Of a stretch of DNA of 64,000 nucleotides, positions 12,901 through 22,727 are shown piece after piece. The stretch comes from Styela clava (Eukaryota > Chordata > Ascidiacea > Stolidobranchia > Styelidae), in the NCBI RefSeq assembly GCF_964204865.1, contig NC_135254.1, positions 17,799,001 to 17,863,000 of the forward strand, given 5' to 3'. Each line of letters starts with the position of its first letter. Position 1 is the first letter of the stretch. Made by a program: the position numbers and the translations under genes. A model generated the notes under the pieces. It worked only from the letters and a program-made list of their open reading frames with translations. It was not told the origin of the DNA and searched no databases.

Positions 12901-14139
12901 GCAAAATACCAAGCTACAGAAAAGGATACTCCTGTTCCTGTAGTATGTGTACCAGGTCAGGGTTAGGACAAAATTTTGTTCAGGTTTTTCACATTATAGT
13001 TCTATTATGAGTTCGGGGACTGTCTGTGTTAGCCAAGTGAATAGTTTCTTTACACAACTTGATGGACCACGTCCCATAGCCTGATGAGCCGAAGCCCAAT
13101 TCGATGGGCCGTAGCCCCGGCCCATGGGCCATAGGGGAGTCACCACTTCCACTCCTATAAAGAGCTGGTGTGGATAATTCTGAGTACAATCTTGATTCCG
13201 TCTTTCTGCCACATGTGGCGGAGGGGGAACCATACGCTCGCCAAGGCATCATGCAGGGTCGAATCCTTACGGGATAACTATGTGCAAGAGGTTTGCTGGA
13301 CTCCTCGTCGCAGTGTGGTGGGTCACGTAACCCCTGGTCGGCTACTGCTTTTTCCGTCAACAAGGCCATGCATCCGAAACAAATGACTGGCTAACTAATC
13401 CAATACCCAACATGGACTGGTAACCGAACGCGAGGGTGTGGTTCAACGTAGGATTCTGTGATTAAAGAATTAGGCAGTTTTATTTGTCTTTCCTCTTCCC
13501 CGGGATAGCCTAAATACAGAAATATGTAAATTCTATTCTATCCACTATCCTTGTTTTATTGCCATATTACATCGAGTCCAGGAGTCTGGGCAATTTAATA
13601 TGGCTGTATGATTGTCTGGTTATGGTGTTGGGATTTTGCTACTCGCTGACGAGAGAGATTATTTAAAGTCAGAAAGTTGTATCTGGAAGACATGTCAGAA
13701 CGATAACTTGCTCCAGTCAGCAGGTCTGCCAGTCGCCTTGAAGTCATGCTGAAGTCCTGCTGTTTATTGCACTTTCTTATCTGAGGCGAAACCGATGCCA
13801 AATCACTGTACCATACATTACAGCTTTCAAGTTGACTCAGACCTGCAGACCCATGACGCCATGTAAATAAATCTGTAAATCCTGAAATCAATAATATTAT
13901 CTGAATACAGGAATATAGGCTAACTTATAGACTGATGAATACAATCGTACAAATACGGTAAATAAACAATTTCCAACAATGCAACCTACCTTCTGCATGA
14001 GATCAGTTCTATGTGCGTTTTGAACAGAGAGTTTAAGGAAAAATTTTCCATTTTTATTGAATTGAACTTTGAGAATTTCGAACTCAAATTCAAGAACTTT
14101 GTCTTCCAGTTTTACAGAAGTCCGCCCGCTACGTGCCAT
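3941..14139 (-). CDS. C2-domain ciliary-type protein, CCDC33-like (N-terminal exons)
   Basis: Seven exons join without phase conflict, each with consensus splice sites: 14139-13990 (ATG), 11708-11576, 10499-10340, 9108-8943, 8227-8134, 6501-6385 and 4095-3941. Together they encode about 325 residues. Residues 1 to about 200 look like a C2-type beta-sandwich (LEFEFEILKVQFNKNGKFF near residue 16, then KYNLPKGFCKNDGKYDVYLF across the exon 2-3 joint and YPRTEIPRANLF). A conserved-looking block follows (YYKYSGVLTLLRPLTR, then HCGRLSYIVAFHEYREP). Exons 5-7 are Pro/Ser/Thr-rich and probably disordered. From memory of the family, the order and spacing of these blocks resemble CCDC33, a testis and cilia associated C2 protein; this was not confirmed by a search. 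The 3' end was not found and may lie below 3.9 kb or outside the window. Introns are rich in transposons. Confidence 0.7.
4201..5027. mobile_element. Non-autonomous hAT-like element, 827 bp
   Basis: The termini are inverted repeats: the left end reads TAGGGATGGCAAACC and the right end, reverse complemented, CAGGGATGGCGAACC. The flanking octamers are ATATATAT and GTATATAT, a 7 of 8 match expected of a hAT target duplication. It lies in the intron upstream of exon 7 of the C2-domain gene. The internal open frames look incidental. Confidence 0.75.
5470..5688 (-). mobile_element. Decayed hAT-like MITE
   Basis: Reading the minus strand from 5688, the end is CAGTGGTTTTCAACC followed by GAGCCGAACCCC. 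The opposite end reads CAGTCTTTCAAAAACC. A related end occurs at 9471-9560. No target duplication is recognisable, so the left border is tentative. Confidence 0.5.
5697..6256. mobile_element. hAT-like MITE, 560 bp
   Basis: It begins CAGGGATGTTTAACACC and ends, reverse complemented, CAGGGGTGCCAATTTG. The flanking octamers TTCTAGAC and CTCTCGAC match at 6 of 8 positions. It directly abuts the preceding element. Confidence 0.55.
6571..6800. mobile_element. Palindromic MITE with long terminal inverted repeats
   Basis: The left arm contains GTACTCCTGAAGTATGTG and then GTAGTATGTGTACCAGG. The right arm carries the reverse complement of both in reverse order, ending CACATACTTCGGGAGTAC. The arms span roughly 70 bp each, around a short unique centre. 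Related copies occur near 12.93-13.07 kb and in a cluster at 33.07-33.63 kb. Confidence 0.75.
7319..7627. mobile_element. hAT MITE, 309 bp, exact 8-bp TSD
   Basis: The ends are CAGGGCTACTCAACT and its inverted counterpart. The octamer TTCTATAC occurs immediately outside both ends (7311-7318 and 7628-7635), a perfect target-site duplication of hAT length. It lies in an intron of the C2-domain gene. Confidence 0.9.
7935..8105 (+). repeat. Degenerate short tandem repeat
   Basis: Variants of a 12-20 base unit (GGGTTCAAAT, AGGTGCAAAT, GGTGCAATTG and similar) recur about ten times with a drifting period. This looks like a decayed minisatellite. No coding signal is seen. Confidence 0.5.
9471..9560 (+). 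mobile_element. hAT-like element end
   Basis: CAGTTGGTTTCAAC followed by a GAACAGAACCCCAATG block matches the terminus of the element at 5470-5688. The other end was not located. Confidence 0.4.
10588..10695 (+). repeat. SINE tail fragment
   Basis: It shares the GATTGGTAAGCAAACGAGAGG block and the CTTTCCCCGGGATAAATATG tail with the SINE at 13195-13550. The tRNA-like head is absent. Confidence 0.5.
10727..11474. repeat. Recent 380-bp tandem duplication in an intron
   Basis: Unit 1 begins at 10727 and unit 2 at 11107, each with AGAATATTGTAGGC. About 368 bp are repeated with only a few differences (for example ATTTATTTAAG versus ATTTATTGAAG). The array lies between exons 2 and 3 of the C2-domain gene and ends about 100 bp from exon 2. 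Confidence 0.95.
11867..12109. mobile_element. Small hAT-like MITE inside a SINE-like sequence
   Basis: The left end carries GTGGTTCCCAAC and the right end, reverse complemented, CAGCTGTTCCCAACC. Flanks GTCTAGTG and GCCCAGTG are similar, so this may be an imperfect target duplication. The right flank has a tRNA-like A box, TGGCCCAGTGG, and about 50 bases on a weak B box, GTTCAAGAATC. The element may therefore have landed in a tRNA-derived SINE. Confidence 0.5.
12400..12575 (+). repeat. Dispersed repeat, copy 1
   Basis: The block GTGCGACAGGAGTCGCGAGG is followed by ACCT, a TCTTTGAAGCAGC-like stretch and CACCT. It recurs in inverse orientation near 17650-17720, where the minus strand reads GTGTGACAGGAGTCGCGAGG. 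Probably a retroelement fragment; its class is unknown. Confidence 0.45.
12637..13144. mobile_element. Inverted-repeat element, about 508 bp, with a nested MITE
   Basis: The arms begin GGTGACTCCTCTAGGCCCAT and, from the right on the minus strand, GGTGACTCCCCTATGGCCCAT, each followed by GGGCCGGGGC. Between them, at about 12931-13070, lies a fragment of the GTAGTATGTGTACCAGG palindromic MITE, so that insertion is younger. Confidence 0.7.
13195..13550 (+). repeat. tRNA-derived SINE
   Basis: The head has an A-box-like TGGCGGAGGGGG and, about 40 bases on, a B box GGGTCGAATCC. The body continues with GACTGGCTAACTAATCC, a TGGACTGGTAACCGAACG block and the tail CTTTCCTCTTCCCCGGGATA. The same order is found on the minus strand at 45480-45760, and tails occur at 2.2, 10.6 and possibly 60.5 kb. 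Confidence 0.7.
13595..13881 (-). CDS. Orphan terminal exon
   Basis: A minus-strand frame is open from an acceptor at 13882 (TTGATTTCAG) to TAA at 13595-13597, encoding about 95 residues. It contains a basic, Ser/Arg-rich stretch (MTSRRLADLLTGASYRSD, then RYNFLTLNNLSRQR). A canonical AATAAA lies about 35 bases downstream (13560-13555 on the minus strand), as expected of a last exon. It sits in intron 1 of the C2-domain gene but in the wrong phase to follow its exon 1: joined there, translation stops after 14 codons. It may be an alternative 3' exon, the end of an overlapping gene whose upstream exons I could not find, or a remnant. The protein is not recognised. Confidence 0.35.
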
Positions 14140-14721
14140 CCTGCTACAATATATCGTGCATTACAGATTACAACATACTGCAATTTATCACTTGTATTTC
14201 ATTTATGCATATTTTAGTATTCAAACCTCAAAATTAAACTAAAGCACCAGCTGTCAGGCTTGTCGCAAATGGGACAACAATATATGCAAGGGCTCTAAGA
14301 TTAGGCTATGGATCTATATTCAACTTCCTTGTTTACATCCTATTACTTGGCCAATCACCGATAAGTTCATACTGACGATTAAGTCATCAAAGTCAGCCAA
14401 TCACATTTCGTGGCGGCCCAAACAACGAGGCACAAATAATTATAATTTTGCTGATTATGATCATACTAATTATATACTATTTCTAATCAATATTGCTTCG
14501 TATTTTTCATTTCTAAGAAATTTAAATTGATATCACCAATTGCGGATATTAGGCATAAAACATTGGCCACAAATAATCTTTTATAATCATTATTTATATC
14601 TAGCATGACAGAATCTAATGGGTAGCATAATATGGCGATTCGCAAAATTTACGGTGAAACATAGCAGTTAACGTTACCGCACCTGCGAATATTAAGCAGT
14701 TAGAAATCCCATGGCCACAAC

Positions 14722-16633
14722 TAGGGTTGGATTATCCGGATAGCGGTTAACCGGATAACCGAGAGGTATTTTGCTATCTGATATCCGGATATTATTGTGA
14801 CTGTTAACCGGATAATAGAGCAGTATAAATAATGCATATGCTCATTAGTACTTTTTATATTTTTCTACTGACATCTCCCAGAGCATATAATAACAACTTC
14901 TATCCACACTACTCTGCCTATACTTTAGCCATTCATGGGATACTGGAGTGAACGTTACTATTACATCACAAAACACGCAGACCAAATGTGATTATTGCGT
15001 ATCTGCGTTATAGAAGAGCTCGACTTAGGTTAAAATAAAAGCACTTCTATTCTAGATATGAAAATACGTGGTGAGCTGCACGAAAAAATCCAATCCTAAT
15101 TTTGCGATCTTGCGAATTTATCAAATTTGAGCTATTATTGCAATTCCAATGAGTATAATTTATTTAGTACAATAAATGCATATATTAATTAGCTTATATA
15201 TCAACATATTCGGGAGAAAAGTCGGGTGCGGTCTCGTCGGTATATAACGCCATTAATTGTTTTATTTCTCCCGGAACTGAAATCGCCGTAGTATGTTATC
15301 CATCGTCGTATCTATCTATCATTAAAATAGTAAATCTGAAACACACATTTTTGACTGAAAATGAAGAAGTAAGTGCTAACGAAAATACCACGACCCTTGA
15401 TTTATGAGCAAGTGATAGATAAAACAAAACGCTATTCTAGGCGCTTTGAATCGCCAAAATGTCGTAATAATCGTATTTACTGAATTTGAGTAACAAGAGT
15501 AACTTTGCACGGGATGTAACTTCTTATTAAATTAAAACTGGCATGATGCGGATGTTAATTCCCCAAATAATCACGCGACGCGGAAGAAAACGATCGGCGA
15601 TTATAACAAAATTAGTGACGTTTTCGAACATTTTAAAAAGAGGAGGGGGAAGGGCTGTTATTACATTTATGGTTTTCATGGAACTTTCCCAAAAGATTTT
15701 GTTTGCGAGATGGTCTATAATATTTCAGCAAAGTTTAATTTGACAGACTCTGTCATTTACTCACCTAGGGTGAAAAGTGAAGTTGTTCAAAAACAGGTAC
15801 AGCATTGTTTTGGCTCTGTTAATTTAGTTTAAAAGTTATTCGAATGAAAATCGATTTTAAGTAGTGGACTAATTAGTACAAACGTGAGAATATTTACAGT
15901 GACATATCAAATAAGTGAAGTTTTCAAATTAGAAGAAATTTCTGACTAGTTCGGTTTTTCAAAATCATCATTTTCCTTTGTTATTAAAAATTTTGTTCAA
16001 ATTACTAATATTCCATATACACTTTCACGGACTTTTCCCCCCTATGTATTCTATTTTTTGATTTTTTGATACTTCTCTCACCGAAATAAAATATTCGAAA
16101 TGCATGATTTTGCAGGATCAGAAATTGTCATCGTGAATCTGCGACACTAAAATTTAGTACGAGTCAAAATTTAAAGAAAAGAGGCTCTAGTCTAGGCACA
16201 AAAAGAAACTTTTTAACTTTTTAAAAAAATTTAACTATAAAGTAAGAAAAAATATAAATCTTTACATATGATTTGAATAGGAGAAAATAACTTAGCAGTC
16301 GGGGAAAGACAATTAGGACACAGTATTTTTTGAAAATGTTTCATTTTATTATTCCGCTGTAAATCGGTACGATTACACGGCCGAAATTTTTATTTATTGA
16401 CACATGCAACATCAAAATGCACAATCATTCTTATTTAAGAAAAATAATACATATGTGCGTATTTAGAATAGAACTGTGTGGTGGTTTTTGGTCAATTCAC
16501 TGTAAAAATCTTGTGGAATAGATTCACTAAAATGAACAGTAACTATCCGGTTAACCGGATATTTAAAATACGGAATACCCGGATATATCCGTTATCCGGA
16601 TAGTGAAAATTATAGGTATCCGAACTAACCCTA
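14722..16633. mobile_element. hAT-like element, 1912 bp, exact 8-bp TSD
   Basis: The termini are TAGGGTTGGATTATCCGGAT and the inverted TAGGGTTAGTTCGGATACC. GCCACAAC flanks both sides (14714-14721 and 16634-16641). Both ends carry repeated ATCCGGAT and GGTTAACCGGAT motifs, probably subterminal transposase sites. No transposase frame survives. Confidence 0.9.
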
Positions 16634-16954
16634 GCCACAACCTCAGCCAGTGTGTAATAAATTGGAGGCAATACCGAACTGGTAAGGTTTCCGTCCCTGA
16701 CCTGGCGGAGGCTACTTGTGTAAAGCCGTGTTCGCAACGAAAGGCGCATCAATTTGCCGTATGATACAAATATGTTGAATGGCAGTTTAATTAAAATTTC
16801 ACGAAAAATGATATATCCAGCAACTTATCAGAATCAGATGTGCGTGGAGTCGTAATTTTTGCAAACCAAATTTTGGTTAAAGACCTCGCATACATCATGT
16901 CAGGAAAGGGGTTACTGAAAGATTCCGTCTGAAGGGAATAATGGTTTATCATTA

Positions 16955-17200
16955 TTGGACACGTTTAGTGGACATAACGATCGTTTCAAAATTTTGTTGT
17001 TATTGTCATTTGTCTCCATCATTTTTAAAAAATTGCTTTTCTCTTCGAATACTGGACCAATTGCTTTCAAATTTTTAGTGCTTAAAGATAAAATTTTCTC
17101 CAGGAGGCTATTACTTTTTTTTTCGCTATGACGTCATCAAAATTATTGCCACTGGGTGGCGCTACGTGTCCATATATTTGAGCATAGCTCTCTTGTATTT
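16955..17200 (+). repeat. Dispersed CRE-bearing repeat
   Basis: It contains the family blocks GGACACGTTTAGTGGA, ACTGGACCAATTGCTTTCAA and CTCCAGGAGGCTATTAC, then CTATGACGTCATC, which holds a perfect TGACGTCA palindrome, and ends CATAGCTCTCTTG. It abuts a downstream sequence with a GTAATCAGTAATCAGTAATT stretch that looks like a retroelement tail read in reverse. Confidence 0.65.
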
Positions 17201-17460
17201 CAGTAATCAGTAATCAGTAATTTATTTTTTCACCATTCCAAAGCACACAATGTGAATACACAATACAAGAAATAGGAAATATGGTACTTTAGGGTAAAGG
17301 GAGGCGCGAGACACCGAGACTGGTGATCGAGCAGCGACACCCATGACAAGTCTAACAGTATTAGATAAATAACAGTAATATATAAATCAAACAAACAATA
17401 AATATTAGAACAGGTTTACGTTAAAGTAAGTCGAGGCGACCTGGATATTTTATTTATTTC
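17201..17460 (-). repeat. Possible LINE 3' end
   Basis: On the minus strand a GC-richer segment (GTGTCTCGCGCCTCCC) runs into short tandem ATTACTG units. Such terminal microsatellites are typical of L2/CR1-type LINE 3' ends. No reverse-transcriptase frame is present, so the class is a guess. Confidence 0.35.
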
Positions 17461-17797
17461 ACATCAATATATAACATATTTTATGTCTTTTCATGCAATC
17501 GTTTAATTCATACAGTGCATTTCCTCTTTTATAAATTTGGTCACTGATATAAATAAATAAAAAATGCTCATAAGCAGGATTTTATGTTCTTTTAAATACT
17601 TATGATGGATATTTGGTATTTTTTGTTTCCTGAAAATGTTTTGAATCAACGAGCGTTACAGGTGCGCTGCCTGAAGACCTCTTGAGGTACCTCGCGACTC
17701 CTGTCACACAAGTTAAGGTGGTTTTCACTTTTTCATATACCGTAATATGTCCAAATTGTGTTGACAAATAAATGATGATTGGTAGATTGAATGATAC

Positions 17798-18653
17798 CGT
17801 GTTTCCCCGAAAATAAGACTGGGTTTCATTTCAATTTTCTTCCGAAAAATAACACTAGGGCTTTGTTTCGGGGTTGTCCTATATTTTTATTTATCACAAA
17901 CAATATTACAAAGTGTAGAATTACAAGGTTTTCAAATATATTTTACCTAAATACAAAATAGTAAAGCCGATATCCCTTCACTTATTTTTATTTAAAATAA
18001 CTGCAAAACATAGATTTATCAATCATTTAAAACGTGTAGGACAGACTCCTTGCTATCGACTAAATCAGGGGTCGGCAACCTTTTGTCGCTCGCGGGCCAA
18101 AATTCAGAGTTGCAAGTCATTGGCGGGCCGCACATATTTTTAGAAAGTTGAAAACCGAACGGATAATACTTTTTATAATAAAAATCAAGCAGTGATACAT
18201 CTCTCGAATAGAATATAGATTTATTTTCTCATTGCATTGCATCTCAAATATTTCCATTTGAATATTTTCGGCGCCATTGAACCCTTTGCACCCAGCATCA
18301 ACTTTTCTGAGTTTTGTTACCATTTGTCTAATTATATTTGAATTATAGGCTCATTAAACGAGTAATTGTGAATTCTATACTTATTAGGTAATAATATAAT
18401 TTAGTCTACACGTGTCTCACAATAGATTCTGTTACGTAAAGAATATAATCGTCAAAACAGTAGTTTTGTTACCCTAATTCAGTGGAGCGTCAGGGTCCGG
18501 ATTATATTACTCCGCGGGCCGACACCTGGACTAAATAAAAAAAATGCATCATTGAGTATGTCTTTTTTTAAGTGGAGGGCTCATATTAAAATCATTTTTA
18601 AAATTCAGGCTAGGTCTTATTTTGGGGTTAGGACTTATTTTCGGGGAAACACG
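17798..18653. mobile_element. Inverted-repeat DNA element, interrupted
   Basis: Both ends read inward CGTGTTTCCCCGAAAATAAG, a perfect 20-bp terminal inverted repeat. Internal blocks such as TAGGTCTTATTTTGGGG repeat the theme. A hAT MITE is nested inside it at 18066-18528 and is therefore younger. Superfamily not assigned. Confidence 0.85.
18066..18528. mobile_element. hAT MITE, 463 bp, exact 8-bp TSD, nested
   Basis: The ends are CAGGGGTCGGCAACC and, inverted, CCAGGTGTCGGCCCGCGG. GACTAAAT flanks both sides (18058-18065 and 18529-18536). Confidence 0.9.
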
Positions 18654-19420
18654 TTAGTAAGAAATCAAAAATTCCAAAAAAAATCGATTTTATTTTATTG
18701 ATCCATAATTTGGTATGCGCAAATGTTATCTGCAAGTTATCGAGGAGAATTTTATGCGACTACTGCAGTCAGCTGTGATGAACATGGCAGATATCCACCG
18801 TGAGAATTTTTTTATTAGTCAGTGTGAGGCAATGGTTTTGTGTAAAGAAGGTCATCCATTTGAATTAAATCACAATGGTTTTCGATATTCTAGACAATTT
18901 CACGCGGTAATGTAAACAGTGGTGCTTGTATAAATTCAAGAGAGTTTCATTGATTGTATATATTCCACAATATATTCTACTTTGCGGGGAATTCCAAAAA
19001 ATATTGGTTGGCAGTTTGTAAAGTTGTTTCGACAAAAGCTCAAACATGGTCAATAAAAATACAAATTCTAGTAATATTGATATCTTTAAATAAACAACCT
19101 CCTCAAGTATAAAATAACAAAACAATTAATCTCGATGATTTGCAAAAGTTGCAAAGCAAATGTGATAAACTGTGATATCCAGCAATTTGTTTTAAAGAAA
19201 AAAACATTATGAGAAAAATACGTTGTCACCACACTGTATCATTTGAAAATTTTTACCTTTTGGCAATTGGTAAAGTTCTTCGAGGTAGGTAGTATTGCTG
19301 AATTAGTATTTTATTGAAGTGGTTCTGTATGAATATAAATTACTTGAATACTCCTGAAAATCCAGTTCTTTTAGGAGTAGGCTACTACTAAAAGTCCGCA
19401 CTCGATACATTAAATTCAGG

Positions 19421-19475
19421 TCAATTGGCAGATTAAGGTTCTCTATTATCCTGTTTGCAGTTTGATTTATCCCGT
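19421..19475 (+). promoter_or_regulatory. Conserved upstream footprint, copy A
   Basis: The core TTATTATCCTGTTTGCAG-like block followed by TTGATTTATCC lies about 300 bp before the ATG and recurs at the same place in copies B, C, D and E. TTATCC is a GATA-factor core read in reverse, present twice. The role is inferred from conservation only. Confidence 0.55.
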
Positions 19476-19744
19476 GCGAGGTGCCATCATTTACGTGTAA
19501 GCAAGCGCTGGTTGAGTACCTAACAAAAAATTAACAAACTTTTCAGTATCTGTTAAATGTTGGCCCGTTGCGTTGGAAAATCCCAACTTAACCTTTTTCT
19601 CTTTTTGTCATGCTGCAGCACAAACGGAAGCTAAGTCAGCCATTTTATAACTGAATTGAGTGTAGCGTCCTGGCATAACGATTCAAATTTCTGGTGAAGT
19701 TGATTATTACTGATAGAGCTGTATACGTTGCATATTGTGCTAAA

Positions 19745-21362
19745 ATGTGGCAAAGATTAATTTTCTTGAGCTTGCTATTTAGCGTGTTTTGTGAAACATG
19801 CCATGGTGAAAGGTCCGAAGACTCTCTTATATGTAAACGAGTAGACAACGATGCTGCCAATGTTTTAATCACGGGCCCTCAAGGTCCTCCCGGTTTTCCT
19901 GGCTTACCTGGACTGGATGGAATACCAGGACTTGATGGTCAACCTGGATTACGAGGAATGGACGTAGACCACAACAGATTGGTAATTTTGGTTGAGCAAA
20001 CTGTCGCGGAAGGTAAATTATGTGTTTGTTTAACGCTTATTAAGAATGTTTAGTAAACTACGAACTGTCTATTTATTGCGTTTTTAACAAGAGTCCATAA
20101 TCAATATATATGTACTAATTTATCCTTTGCTATTTCAATCGATCGTAGTTGAGTCACTTCAAAAAGACTACTTCAAAGTTCTTTTGACCGAACTTTCAAA
20201 ATAATAATATAAAATTACTACCAAAATGTGCTAAATATAGCCCGTGGCATCATAATATCGTTTAAGCATAATACCGAAATTACGCCCGAAAATGATTTTC
20301 GCCAAGAACGCTGTAGAGTAGGAGCTTGATTGATTTTTTCCATTTTGTAATAGAGTAAAAAGTATAGCCTACATCATAAGATATTGATACTTTGGTTTAG
20401 TTCATTTTCCCAAACTGCCACTGTAGGTGCAGAAAAACGTTCCTCCGATTAGTATTCTTGTTCGTTTTGATGGCCGTATGTTATAAAACTTTTTTATTTC
20501 GGTGAATAGATATTACTGAATTTTACTATAATGCTATCCGTCGCTTTATTATGTTTTTATGAATAAAAATTTTCCATTTCAGCTGTTCATGCGATGAAGA
20601 ATGTAAACCCACAGCCAGACTTCCGATGCGAGAATCTCAAAAACAAAGTCGTAGTCGATGGCAAATGTTTTTTCACTGTTTTGCCGGAGAATGAGGTCAA
20701 ATTTCTTGCAGCTGAGCAGCTGTGCACCGATAGAGGAGCAACACCAGCAAATATTTACGATCGCCATCAATTTGGCAAGATAATGAATTATCTTCATGAG
20801 ATAAGACAAACATTTTATCACGTATATCTTGGAATGGAATTTGATCCTGAGGTTAGTAGACATTTATGAAATCAACATATATATTGCCGATAATTCACCC
20901 ACATCATGTCATTTTCCTTCCAAAAATTGTTTCAAATTAACTAAAAAAGGGTATTGTTTGAGGTAACATTTAGCATATATATTTACAACTGTATTTCAGA
21001 TGAAAACCGCTATACATGTCATAATTGCAAACAACTTTCAATTAATATTAAAAATATGGAAAAACCTTCACTCAAATGGTTTGAGGGTTTCATATAATCT
21101 TTTAACATGCATTGTTTTACCTATGCATTGTAATATTTGACAGAATGACGACCTCACCTTCTATGACGGAAGTCCAGCTCAATACACAAGTTGGCGCTCC
21201 GGAGATCCCGTTAGACGTGTGGCGGATCCGGTGAAAATGACACGAGTGGCCATAAACGTTATGAGTGATAGCAACAACTCCGGTAATGGAATGTTGACCA
21301 CGGCTATGATTTGGCCTAAAACGGGAGTACTTTGCGAATCTGCAGTAGAAAGAGAGCCTTAA
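19745..21362 (+). CDS. Lectin-like copy A: secreted collagen-stalk C-type-lectin-like protein
   Basis: Exons are 19745-20012, 20583-20851 and 21144-21362 (phases 1 and 0), giving 251 residues. Residues 1-21 form a signal peptide ([15 protein letters not shown]). Cys30 lies just before the collagen part and could link chains. Residues 44-73 are ten uninterrupted Gly-X-Y triplets, 74-89 a short hydrophobic neck, and about 105-246 a C-type-lectin-like domain ([41 protein letters not shown]). This is the layout of collectins, which are soluble trimeric pattern-recognition proteins. However, the collagen part is very short, and the calcium-site motifs EPN/QPD and WND are absent, so sugar binding by the usual mechanism is doubtful. 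The ATG used is the first in the frame; a GTG 51 bp upstream was ignored. Role in defence is inference. Confidence 0.85.
20437..20500 (+). pseudogene. Fossil signal-peptide exon in intron 1 of copy A
   Basis: The sequence translates as FLRLVFLFVLMAV then a YKT motif, which aligns with the signal peptide of copy E. The original ATG is now ACG and the collagen-coding part is gone. Copies C and D carry the same fossil at the equivalent position. Confidence 0.65.
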
Positions 21363-21686
21363 ACTGGCATAAACAAGACTACACTCATCTCGTGTCGTAT
21401 ATATCAACTTGTCATTCTATATCTAACGACTATCACGGTCCAGAATTTGTCGTCTGAAAGCAAATGTATTTTAATGTTAGTTTTATATTACTACACATCT
21501 TCACTATCTAGAAGTTTTATGAATTGTCGGAGTAAAATTTGATATCGCTTATTTGTATACCTCAGTAATGTGAAAACATTGACAGCAATGAAATACTGAA
21601 ACATATTATAAAGACAAATTTGCCTGTAACTCTATAGGTTGAATACTAATTGTTCTTCAGCAGTTGATGTCAAACCGTTGCTATGT

Positions 21687-21692
21687 AATAAA
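21687..21692 (+). terminator. Poly(A) signal, copy A
   Basis: AATAAA about 325 bases after the stop. The surrounding GCTATGTAATAAATATT is conserved after copies B, C and D. Confidence 0.7.
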
Positions 21693-22727
21693 TATTGGAA
21701 CGAGAAGTTTATATGTATTAATTGGGATGTGGATCGTAGGCCTATTTATCTCCTGGAACAGAAATCAGGACAAGAACGCTTAGGTAATCGCAAGGCAAGA
21801 TAGGATAGCCAATAATTTGTACGACAATGACATTTCAGTTTCCTATTGGGGATTTCTTTCAGATTTAGTGTTGTTATCTGTATTCCTTCTGATATAAGTA
21901 AAGTTCCGAGCCTCTTAATAACAGGAATGATCGCTTCCAACTGAAAAGCATGTCCCGAGAATTGAGAAATAAGTCAAATAATATTGTTTCGTAATTTGAA
22001 TTTCTAAAGACTGAATATTTGAATTGATATCATCAATTGCAGATATCGACATAAAACATTGGCAATAAATATTCTGCTATAAACAGAATTTCATCTAGCT
22101 TGGCAGAATATAACGTGATAGCTTAGGATAGCTTATGACGAGTCGCAAAATCGACGGTCCTTCCGGAAACATAACAGTTACCCGCGAGTTACTAGAAGTT
22201 GAAATTCCCAAGCCCACCACCTCAGCCAGTGTGCAATAAATTGGAAGCAATATCGAGATGTATTTCCGTCCCTGACCCACCAGGGACCGCTCGTGTAGAG
22301 CTTTGTTCGGAGCGTACAAATTCGACCTATGAAATAAATATGTTGAATGGCAGTTTTATTGAAATTACACAAAATTAATATTATCAACTAGTGATATATC
22401 AAAAATTATCAAATAATTTAATTTTATTTCATTTGTTAATAATTCGGTATTTGCAAATGCCATCTGCAAGTTGAAGAGGGGATTTTATGCGACTACAGTC
22501 AGCTTTGACCAACTCGGGCAATTGGTATAGTGAGAATTTTTCCATTAGCCAGTGTGGGCCGATAACTTTTGAAAGACATTCACCTATACATTAAATCACG
22601 ATCTCACTAGAAATCAATATAACTGCTCGTATAAAATCTTGTTTATAGCAATTCAAACCATAAAAAAGAATATATACTATAAGACTATAAAGAACGTATG
22701 GTTTTCGATATTCTACTCCATGTAAAC

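Larger units (their letters stand above)
14500..19640 (+). repeat. 5' flank of lectin-like copy A, part of the duplicated block
   Basis: Setting aside the inserted transposons, 14520-14721, 16634-16810 and 18690-19640 match in order the flanks of copy B (22020-22640 and 23956-24600) and copy D (32740-33060 and 33640-34700). A shared landmark is CCTCAGCCAGTGTG, followed by AATAAATTGGA. The unit that was duplicated is therefore several kilobases, not just the gene. Confidence 0.75.

Noticed and set aside
18715-18915. A 66-codon plus-strand frame 5' of copy A
   Set aside because: It lies in the duplicated flank, and the equivalent sequences before copies B, C and D are interrupted and not conserved as protein.
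21117-21407. Minus-strand frames opposite exon 3 of copies A, B, C and D
   Set aside because: They recur only because the sense exon is conserved, and differences between copies follow the sense reading frame.
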